A stretch of 64,000 bases of DNA, taken from Zobellia uliginosa. Its GTDB lineage: Bacteria > Bacteroidota > Bacteroidia > Flavobacteriales > Flavobacteriaceae. A model generated the notes under the pieces. The model saw only the letters and a list, made by a program, of their open reading frames with translations, ran no database searches and was not told the DNA's origin. This document shows, one piece after another, positions 26,831 through 36,100 of this stretch. How positions within the stretch are numbered: the first letter of the stretch is position 1; each line of letters begins with the position of its first letter. The position numbers were made by a program, and so were the translations under genes. The stretch spans positions 496,001 through 560,000 of the forward strand of contig NZ_JAHKPY010000002.1 of the NCBI RefSeq assembly GCF_018860745.1. Direction: 5' to 3'.

Positions 26831-26838
26831 TATCTTTG
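26831..26838 (+). promoter_or_regulatory. -7 element for the DeoR-type regulator
   Basis: TATCTTTG matches TAnnTTTG and ends 23 bases before the ATG at 26862. TTTTGC directly precedes it, as it nearly does on the nagB side. Confidence 0.55.
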
Positions 26839-26861
26839 CTGAGAATTTAATTTAAAGTGCA

Positions 26862-27611
26862 ATGTTAAAAGAAGAACGGCATCAGACCATTCTCAGTCAA
26901 GTAGAACTACATAATAGAATTTTATTGACCGATGTAGCTGAATCTCTAGATGTATCTATTGATACGATTAGGCGGGATGTAAAGGAACTGGATGCAGAGA
27001 ATAAATTACGTCGTGTACATGGTGGAGCCATATCCTTAGGTTTCACGACCAACAATACCCGAAACGTAAATATATATAAGCAGAAAGAAAAGATTATTAT
27101 TGCCGAAAAAGCGCTTGCCCTTCTAAAAGATGGAGGTGTTATTTTTGTAGATGGCGGAACTACCTGTTTGGAACTAGCGCAATTGATTCCTCAACAAATT
27201 GAATTGACCTGCTTTACCCATAGTCTTCCCGTAGCTATGGAATTGCTTACAAAACCTAATGTAACGGTTATTATGATTGGGGGCCAAGTGTCAAGAGAAT
27301 CGCAAACGGCCATTGGTGCCAATGCTATTCATAATTTAGCGGAGATAAAGGTAGACTTCAGTTTTATTGGGACGGGTTATGTAGATTCGCATTACGGACT
27401 TACAGAGTTTGATTGGGATATTGTACAGGTAAAAAAAGCCGTAATAAAATGCTCGAAAAAAACGGTACTTTTGTCTGTCTCCGAAAAATTGAACTCGCAG
27501 CATCGCTATAAAACATGCGATATAAATGCAATAAATACACTAGTTACGGAGCTAGAACCGGAGAATGCCCTTTTAAATTCATTTAGAAACCACGATATCA
27601 GAATTCTATAA
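26862..27611 (+). CDS. DeoR-family transcriptional regulator
   Basis: The 249-residue protein begins with a winged helix typical of DeoR regulators (MLKEERHQTILSQVELHNRI, then LTDVAESLDVSIDTIRRDV and LRRVHGGA). The remaining part is a sugar-phosphate-sensing domain related to ribose-5-P isomerase: VIFVDGGTTCLELAQ, VTVIMIGGQVSRESQTAIG and DFSFIGTGYVDSHYGLTEF. Such proteins bind a phosphosugar and leave DNA. Here the neighbours (nagB fusion divergent, murQ 5 bases downstream) suggest an amino-sugar phosphate effector, which is inference. Probable operators lie upstream. Confidence 0.92.
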   Translation: MLKEERHQTILSQVELHNRILLTDVAESLDVSIDTIRRDVKELDAENKLRRVHGGAISLGFTTNNTRNVNIYKQKEKIIIAEKALALLKDGGVIFVDGGTTCLELAQLIPQQIELTCFTHSLPVAMELLTKPNVTVIMIGGQVSRESQTAIGANAIHNLAEIKVDFSFIGTGYVDSHYGLTEFDWDIVQVKKAVIKCSKKTVLLSVSEKLNSQHRYKTCDINAINTLVTELEPENALLNSFRNHDIRIL

Positions 27612-27616
27612 CCATT

Positions 27617-28426
27617 ATGGAGTATACTAAAATAACCGAAACACCATCTAATCACGATAATTTAGAGCAGATGGATACAATTACCCTTCTTCAAAAGATG
27701 AACGAAGAAGACCAAAAAATAGCGGATGCAGTAGCTAAGGTAATCCCCCAAATAACAGTATTGGTTGATGGTCTAGCGAAACGGTTTGAAAAAGGCGGGC
27801 GTTTGTTTTACATAGGTGCGGGTACCAGTGGAAGATTGGGTATTTTGGATGCCTCTGAAATACCACCAACTTTTGGTATGCCACATACACGGGTAATTGG
27901 TTTGATTGCAGGAGGAGATACCGCCATTAGAAAAGCTGTTGAGAATGCAGAGGATGATGGCGTACAGGCGTGGAAGGATATGATGGTTCATAATATCACT
28001 GAAAATGATGTGGTGGTGGGTATCGCTGCCTCTGGAACTACACCATATGTTTTAGGAGGTATTGCCGAAGCGAAGAAAAAAGGACTTTTAACCGCAGGAA
28101 TTACCAACAACCCTGGGTCACCATTGGCAGTTGCGGCAGATATTCCGATAGAACTGAATGTTGGGCCGGAATTTCTAACAGGAAGTACACGTATGAAAAG
28201 TGGGACTTCTCAAAAATTGGCGCTCAATATGATTTCAACTGCCTTGATGATTAAGATTGGCAGGGTGAAAGGAAATAAGATGGTAAATATGCAATTGAGC
28301 AATAGCAAGCTTGTTGATAGGGGAACGCGCTATGTAGCAGAAGGTTTGGGCATAGATTATGATAAGGCAGAGAAATTGCTTAAAAAACATGGTTCTGTAA
28401 AGGCGGCTATTGATGCGGGAGCCTAA
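27617..28426 (+). CDS. murQ: N-acetylmuramic acid 6-phosphate etherase
   Basis: The 269-residue SIS-domain enzyme cleaves the lactyl ether of MurNAc-6-P to GlcNAc-6-P and D-lactate. The family motif set is complete: GRLFYIGAGTSGRLGILDASEIPPTFG (spread over 53-80), the catalytic Glu in that region, VVGIAASGTTPYVLGG near 133, VGPEFLTGSTRMKSGTSQKLALN near 175 and a C-terminal region. It is somewhat shorter than E. coli MurQ (298). It starts 5 bases after the regulator gene, so the two are co-transcribed. It uses the product of AnmK on the opposite strand. Confidence 0.96.
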   Translation: MEYTKITETPSNHDNLEQMDTITLLQKMNEEDQKIADAVAKVIPQITVLVDGLAKRFEKGGRLFYIGAGTSGRLGILDASEIPPTFGMPHTRVIGLIAGGDTAIRKAVENAEDDGVQAWKDMMVHNITENDVVVGIAASGTTPYVLGGIAEAKKKGLLTAGITNNPGSPLAVAADIPIELNVGPEFLTGSTRMKSGTSQKLALNMISTALMIKIGRVKGNKMVNMQLSNSKLVDRGTRYVAEGLGIDYDKAEKLLKKHGSVKAAIDAGA

Positions 28427-28428
28427 AC

Positions 28429-28830
28429 TTATTTTTCAATGGCTAGTACTTCTTCTGTTGTAACGATTTCGTCCGAAGAATTGCCCCATGAATTCATTAT
28501 AAAATTCATAACATCAGCTATTTCATCATCATCCAGCCCCATAGGTGTCATGATATTGTTATACGTAACTCCGTTTACTGTCATCTCTCCCTGTTGTCCG
28601 TATTTTACACCACGGATGCTTGCTTCCCGGTTTTGAGCTAGATAATCGGATTTTGCTAGTGGGGGAAAGGTGCCGGTAATCCCTTCTCCTCCTTCTAAAT
28701 GACAGGTAACACAGAAGTCGGTATAAATTTCAGCGCCTCGTTGCATGCTCTCCGCAAGTACGGTTTCTTGTGCTTGCGCATAGTATACGCTAACTAATAA
28801 GAACAAAAAAAGGCAAAAGTTTTCTTTCAT
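28429..28830 (-). CDS. c-type cytochrome
   Basis: ATG at 28830 gives 133 residues with a signal peptide (MKENFCLFLFLLVSVYYAQA); an upstream ATG at 28857 would add a non-signal-like nonapeptide. One haem site, CVTCH, is near residue 39, followed by GTFPPLAKSDYL. A likely axial Met appears in MTPMGLDDDEIADVMNFI. It is a small periplasmic monohaem cytochrome. Its gene is 50 bases downstream of the sugar dehydrogenase gene on the same strand, so it is a plausible electron acceptor for that enzyme. It is convergent with murQ with a 2-base gap. Confidence 0.88.
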   Translation of the reverse strand: MKENFCLFLFLLVSVYYAQAQETVLAESMQRGAEIYTDFCVTCHLEGGEGITGTFPPLAKSDYLAQNREASIRGVKYGQQGEMTVNGVTYNNIMTPMGLDDDEIADVMNFIMNSWGNSSDEIVTTEEVLAIEK

Positions 28831-28880
28831 AAAATTTGTTTCTGTTTGGTAATTCATTTTTATGGAAGGTAAAGGGATAT

Positions 28881-30002
28881 TTAGGATTTAGGGACTAATT
28901 TGTAGATTCCTTTACCTTCAACGGCAACATATATCAACCCGTCCGGGCCTTCTTTTATGTCCCGTACCCGACCCAAATCTGTCAATAGTTTTTCCCGTTT
29001 CACAACTTTGGTACCATCCATATGTAACCGCTCCATGTACTGAAATTTTAAGGATCCCACTAGAATACTTCCTTTCCAGTCTCTGTAATTATCAGTAGTT
29101 ACAAATGCCATACCACTAGGCGCAATACTTGGTACCCAGTAGTGAACAGGTTGTGTCATGCCTTCCATCTCAGTTTTGTCGGTAATAGGGGTACCGCTGT
29201 AATTTACACCGTAGGTAACAAGGGGCCATCCGTAATTGGCGCCGGCTTTAATGATATTTATTTCATCGCCACCTTTTGGACCATGTTCGTTATCCCATAT
29301 TTCACCAGTTTCAGGATGTTTTGCTAATCCTTGTGGATTCCGATGTCCATAACTGTAAATAGCGGTTTTGGCACCTTTGATACCAACAAACGGATTATCT
29401 TCAGGAATGCTTCCATCGTCATAAAATCGATAAATTTTTCCCCCGTCACGGGTTATGTCTTGTGGATTTTCGTCGCGGGCACCTCGTTCTCCAATAGATA
29501 GGTATAAGTAACCATCATTGTCAAATTCAATGCGTGAACCAAAATGTTGTCCTTTTGTGGTGTTCGGAGAAGCTTTGTAAAGTAGTTCTTTGTCTGTTAG
29601 TGTATTATCTTTCAATTTACAGCGCATTAAGGCCGTGTGCCCTCCTTTTTCTTTACCTTCTTCGGACGCATATGAAATGTAAATCCAGCCTGTATTTTCA
29701 TAATTTGGGTGCAATTCAATATCTAAGAGTCCGCCTTGACCTCTTTGGTAAACCTCGGGAACGTTTTTGACCTTTATTTTCTCTCCGTTTTTATAGTGAA
29801 TAAGTTCCCCGGATTTTTCAGTAATCAACATTTCATTTGCAGATAAAAACACCATACCCCAAGGAGTCTGCATTTCATCGATCATAAGTTCTGCAGTGTA
29901 TGGCGCATTTTCTGGGGTATCTACCTTGTTTTCAGTGTTTTGTGCGCAAGAATAACTAAGGGTTATGGCGATGAAGGCTATCGTTAATACACTATTTCGC
30001 AT
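28881..30002 (-). CDS. PQQ-dependent sugar dehydrogenase (Gdh/YliI type)
   Basis: The 373-residue protein has a signal peptide and probable lipobox (TLSYSC at about 14-19). The rest is a six-bladed beta-propeller of the glucose/sorbosone dehydrogenase family, with MIDEMQTPWGMVFL, GQGGLLDIELHPNY, YLYLSIGERGARDENPQ, GHRNPQGLAKHPETGEIW, EHGPKGGDEIN and NYGWPLVTYGVNYSGTPI. Soluble aldose dehydrogenases of this fold use PQQ to oxidise sugars in the periplasm. The sugar is unknown. The divergent upstream region, shared with the giant adhesin, contains an inverted repeat. Confidence 0.9.
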   Translation of the reverse strand: MRNSVLTIAFIAITLSYSCAQNTENKVDTPENAPYTAELMIDEMQTPWGMVFLSANEMLITEKSGELIHYKNGEKIKVKNVPEVYQRGQGGLLDIELHPNYENTGWIYISYASEEGKEKGGHTALMRCKLKDNTLTDKELLYKASPNTTKGQHFGSRIEFDNDGYLYLSIGERGARDENPQDITRDGGKIYRFYDDGSIPEDNPFVGIKGAKTAIYSYGHRNPQGLAKHPETGEIWDNEHGPKGGDEINIIKAGANYGWPLVTYGVNYSGTPITDKTEMEGMTQPVHYWVPSIAPSGMAFVTTDNYRDWKGSILVGSLKFQYMERLHMDGTKVVKREKLLTDLGRVRDIKEGPDGLIYVAVEGKGIYKLVPKS

Positions 30003-30033
30003 ATTTTGACGTTAAATGATAATATTAAGGTGT

Positions 30034-30057
30034 CTCGTTATGGTTAAAGATAACGAG
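30034..30057. repeat. Inverted repeat between dehydrogenase and adhesin genes
   Basis: CTCGTTAT (30034-30041) and ATAACGAG (30050-30057) form a perfect 8-base inverted repeat with an 8-base spacer, 31 bases upstream of the dehydrogenase start and 82 before the adhesin start. There is no T tract, so an operator is more likely than a terminator. Confidence 0.5.
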
Positions 30058-30138
30058 AATTTACAAGTTTAATAGAATTACCCGAGAGAAAGTGATGCAC
30101 CCCAAATCGCTCGTTTTCTTTTTTAAATGACTTAACCT

Positions 30139-33100
30139 ATGCTCCCAAAAAAAACACAGCGTATTCTGTACGCTCTACTGTTGATGACCTTTTCAGTAGT
30201 CTGTAGTTCTGCAATTGCAGGAAAGAAAGCCTTTGATCTTTATGATGACGTGGCCTCTGCGGTAAAGGAAGCGGTTTCTGTTAAAAGTGAAACCGTTACC
30301 AAATCAAAAACATTATTAAATACGACTTCAAACAGAAGCACGGCCAAAGAAGCTGCCGCTCCACCCATGTTTGCAACTATCATTCAGAATGCAGATGAAG
30401 AAGTGGGTTGTACTGCAGATGGTTCAACCGTTGCTCGTTTTAATCTATGTGGAGATTCTGATGATGAGATTATTTCGTTATCAGGTTCATATAGTAATGT
30501 TTCTTGGCAGGTTCTAGGAGGCAGTTGTACTCCGGATATAAACCAAGATTGTCCTAATACAACCATATCCTGTTACACAGAAGTAGCTACAACACCTACG
30601 TTTCAATTGGATGCCAGTAGTATTTCTGCAACAACGGGAGCGGAATATCGTGTTGTTGCCGATGGGCAGCAGTACTTTTTTAAGGTTAAGAAAAGTACTA
30701 TTTCATATGGAGTTTCTTCAAAAGATTTTGTTTGTAATAACCCAGGAAGAATAGAAATTACAGGTCTTCCTAACAGTTACCAATTTAACCTTAATGAAGG
30801 AGGAACGGTTGTGAGACCTTACCAATCTTCTTCTATTTTTTCAAATTTAGATCCGGGTACCTATACTGTTAAGGCCAGGTTGAATATTTCTGGAGAGGTT
30901 TGTGAATATCTAATAGGTCCTATAGAGATTGAACCAGTAGATATTGAAATAGATGTAACATTCACAAATCCTACTTGTAGTGGAGAGACAGGTACTATAG
31001 ATGTTTCGGTAAATCCTGAAGTTCCTGGTCCTTATGTTTATACCTTATTAGATGATAGCGGAGCAGAGATAGAATTTACTTCAACTATTTCAAGTAATAC
31101 GTATTCTTTTGGAGCGGTTAGTGAAGGAACATATGCGGTTAAGGTTGAGACCAATGATTGTAAGGAAGATATTCCCAATGGTATAGCTGCACCAATTCAA
31201 TATACAGATACCAATGGAGACCCTATTACGGTGGGTACAGGTTTAAGTCCTATAACCGTAATTACGGATACAAATGGTATGAGTTTTGGTTGTTCGGATA
31301 TAACTAGTATTGATATAGATGTAACTCCCTCGGGAGGTTCTGGTACATATAGTTATACCGTAGTTGGCGGAGGTTCCGGTACTTCTGGTGGTAATTTTAC
31401 AGGTACAAGTTCATATACAGTTAATAATCCAGGCACCTACACCTTTTACATTACCGATAGTTCAGGCTGTACAGCCGAAAAATCTGAATATGTAGCACAA
31501 TTAGATCCGCCGGATGTTACGGCAGATGATATTGTTGGTACATGTACTAATGGTGGCGGTAAAGTTGAATTTACGGTAACAGACCCAAAAGGTTTTAATT
31601 TGGCCTATAGAGTCACTAATAATGCAGGTGACCCGTTTACAAGTTCATCAACCATACCGGTTGCGGATGGCACTTATAATATTGTTGAAGTACAATATTC
31701 TCAAGGAGCATTTTCATGTGTATTGTCTTTACCGGCAGAAACAGTAACCTCTGCAGGAGGACTAACAGGTTCCGCAGCAATGACTCAAGACTATACTTGT
31801 GTTAATGGAGGCGGTATAATAGATTTTGCTGTTGCTAGTGGTGGTTCTGGAAGCGGGTATGAATACAGTTTAGATAATGTAACATACCAACCAGGAACCT
31901 CCTTTACTGGTTTGTTACCTGGTAATTATACACCATATATAAAGGACGATGCTGGTTGTTTCCAGGCTTTAACGCCAATAGATATATCACAGCCAACTCC
32001 TCCCGATTCTATAACTTTTGCTCAAGACAATCTAGATTGTGCTTCGGGAACAAGTAGGGTCACTGTAAATGTATTACCTGCAACTTATACGGTTACGCAA
32101 TATGAAATTATATCATCCAACCCCACAACCACTTTGCCGCCTGCACAGGGTAGTAATGTGTTTCCTGGTTTGGATTTAGATACCTCGTACCAGTTTGAAA
32201 TTACGGATGCTAGTGGGTGTACGTATACAGGAAACTTCACAACGGGTGGCTTTAGTTCTATTAGGGCTCAAGTAAAATCTGGTGGAGACAGACGTGTTTG
32301 TCCTAGTGGGACAGATGGTACTGGTGCCTTTTTGATAGATGGCTTTGCCACAGATTACAACTATGCAGTCGTTCAATTACCAGCTACACCAGTTGTTAGT
32401 GGTACAAGCAGTGATTTTGAAATTCCTATTACAGGCTTAGGAGCTGGTACGTATGAAATTACAGTGACGGACAACGATACCAATTGTACTTCTACTGCAT
32501 CTTTTGATGTAGAAGAAGCAGCAACTCCATTAAGTATTACACCAACAGTAACGGATATGAGCTGCCAGAATAATAATATTGGTAGAGTACGTGGCGATGC
32601 TACAGGTGGTTTTGGCGGGTATCGTTATGAGCTACAATGGCCAGGTGGAACCGTACAAGGACCAAAAACTGGACGTACATTCGGTAATTTAACGGAAGAA
32701 GGAACTTATACCATAACAGTTATCGATTCTGAAGGGTGTACGGCTTCAAATACATTTATTTTAACTAGTCTTGATGCACCTACCATTACAGAAGGGGCAA
32801 TAGATTATTGTTATTCAGCTACTAATGACGGAGAGATTACGGTCACTTCAACAGCTGGTACAGCTGCTTTGGCAACACATGAGTATAGGATTAATGGAGG
32901 AACATTAGTCCCTGGTGTTGCAGGTTCACATACATTTACAGGCTTAGTTCCTGGTAATTATACGATTGAAGTTGTTGATGCTAACGGCTGTACGGCTTCT
33001 ACGTCTGTAATTAGAATTCCACCACAAGTACAAGTTAGTCTCGATTTAAATAGGGAGATCGATTGTGGAGGTGATGGAGAAATGCAGATTACGGTTTCTG

Positions 33101-36100
33101 GTGGAGATATTTCAGATTTGACTTCTACCTCGTACACCATATTTAGAAACGGTGTTGCCGTTGCAGCTCATACCGGAAATCAGCTGCCATCTAATACGTT
33201 TACGTATACTATGGATTTCACTCAGTTTGGTGATTATACCGTAGAGATATCCGATAATAACAGCTGCAGTAATATATCAGAACCTTTAACATTTGCAGAA
33301 CCTACCAATATTGCCGCTACACACAGAGTAGTAGGCCCAAGTTGTGGCGATGCTAATAGTGGTTTTGTTGAGATTACACCAACAGTATCTTCAGGTGTAC
33401 CGCCGTTTGAGGTTGTATTTGCACCAGTAGGGGAATTACAGTCTAACCCGTTAGATCCAAATAGTCCAACTGGCGATGCTATTAATTATGCTTATTTAGA
33501 TCAAACCGTATATTCCGGGTTAGCGGCAGGTGATTATGAATATGTGGTAAAAGATGTAAGGAATTGTGTTACTGCCGTTACTGTCATTTCAGTGGTAACA
33601 GATCCTGTGGCTTCTGTTGATGCTAGTATTACGCCTATTGATGCTACTTGTACTACAGGGGCTTTATCAGGAGGAGTTACTATTAACCCTATGATTTCAC
33701 CGGGTGTTCCTAATTATACAATAACCATTGAAGATAATTTCGGAAATGCTTTTATAACAAGAAATAATGTAGCCCCGGGAGATTTACCTTTAGATATAGA
33801 AGACGCTAGCTTGGTACCGGGCAACTATCAAGTAATTGTAATAGACTCAAGAGGGTGTATTGATCAAGAAACTTTGGTAATTGCTTCAACCAATCTTGAT
33901 ATTATACCAAATTACCCTACACCGCCAGCAGTTTGTACTCCGGGAGGGACTACGGTTTGTGTTGATATTGTAAATGGAACGGGGCCTTATGAGATTCGTT
34001 TGGTAGCTGATCCAGCCACCCTTTGGGAATCTCCAAATGGCGCACCAGCTTTACCAAACCAACATTGCTTTACAAATCTAATGTGGGGAACTTCATACAC
34101 AGTTGAAGTGCGTGACACGGCAACAAGTTGTATATATGAAGAGGTGATTACTTTACCGGATGGCCCAGGAATGAACGTGGATATTTTGGTAGACGGCGCA
34201 ACATGTAGAAATGGAAATGTTGGTGTAAATTATGACATTACCACGGGTACTGCACCTTTTGATGTTGTGATTACAAATTTAGATACTGGTTCAATCATAT
34301 ATAATGTTACTGGATCATCATTAGTTACTTTAGCTTCCGACTTATCCGTTCCAGCAGGTAGATATGGTGTTTCTGTAGAAGACGCATCCGGTTGTTCGGA
34401 TGGTGATGAAGATGAGGCTATCTTAGCATTACCTCGTGTAGATGTTATCGATAATCAGAATGCGAACTGTAATGCATTAGGACAAATAACCGTTAGGGCA
34501 AATGGAGGAACTGCACCTTATGAGTTTGCATTTGTAGAACAAGGAACCTTGGCTCCAGGAGTTGCACCAGCGGCATCAGAATTTGACAGTTCTCCAACTA
34601 AAGAGTTAGCAGGTTCTTTAACAGGTATCACTTACGATATTTGGGTTTTGGATGCCGGAGGATGTCCTGCAAGTACATCTGCAGCTATCATACAAATGAA
34701 TCCTGATTTGCCTTTACTAGACCCGGTAGTTGATAATCAATGTGATGTAACTGCTACTGCTGCAACAGGTTTTGATATTACCTTAAGTCTGCCAGGAGAT
34801 TTTGATACGCCTACGTTTACCTTGAATGGGGTAAGCCAAACTGTGGCAAATTCAGGTGATTCAGCTATTAACACTACAGCAACATTTACTGTAAACAGTG
34901 TTGGGTCTTACGCTTACAATATTATAGACGCAAATGGTTGTGAGGTTGATGGAGTGGCTGAAGTGTATCAAGTTTTAACTGCTTCTGGTGATTTCTCTAC
35001 AGAACCTAATTGCGAAGAAGAAGATGGTACTATTACAATTACAGCAGATGGTGGTAGTGGTAATTTTGACTATACATTAACAGGAACTGATTTTGACGGA
35101 AACCCTGTAAGCATGACCATTTCAGATGATGGTGATGATGCTGTATTTAATGCCGTTGTTGATTTTACAAATGTTCCGCCAGGAAACTATAGTGTAGAAA
35201 TTGAAGATCAAATTGTAAATGATGGGGCAGGTCAATGTTCCACTACGGTAGACAATATTATAAGATCAGCACCAACCAGTCCGGAAATAGATGAAACCGG
35301 TGCAACGGACGTAAGTTGTAATGGTCTAAATGATGGAAGTATATCAGCTTCATTAATAGCGGGTACAGATGTAGACGGTATTAAAGAATATAATCTTTAT
35401 GATACAAATTTGGCCTCTATGCCATTAGGTTATGATACGTCATCTAGAGATGAATTTAACAATTCTGGATCATTTATCGATTTAACTCCAGGTACCTATG
35501 TACTAGAGGTGGTAACAGATAGAAATTGTTTTGATAGGGCAGAAGTAGTTATTAATGAACCACCAGCTTTCAGTATTACTGCTACCGCAGGTACATTACA
35601 ATGTGAAGTTGGTGCCAACAGATTTAGTACCACGATACTTACTGCAACTGTTGATGGTGTTGAAGTAGGGAATGGTGCGGATTATGGGTTTAAGATAAAT
35701 GCAACAGATAGTTATCAAACTACGAGCAGTAACACTATGGATTTTGTAATAGTGGATACTGGGGTGCAGCAAACGTTTAATGTTTATGCAATTGATAGTA
35801 ATGGTTGCGAATATATTAGCGCTGATGTGGTCATTGACCCTCCTAATAATGTAACAGCGACAATTACTCAGGTGTCTCCAATGGATTGTGAAAATCCGGA
35901 GCGAGTTCGTGTAACTGTAGCGGGTAGTACCAACTTTATTATTGAAGATCAAGGTTTTTCTGTAGCTCCAGTAGCTAATCAGACCCAACCAAGTGGTAGT
36001 TTTGTAGAATTTGATTTACCTATGGTTGCCGGTGAGTACAATTTACAAGTAAACGATATAGGAGGTTGTACGTATCCTATAGCTGCTTATGTGGTAGATG

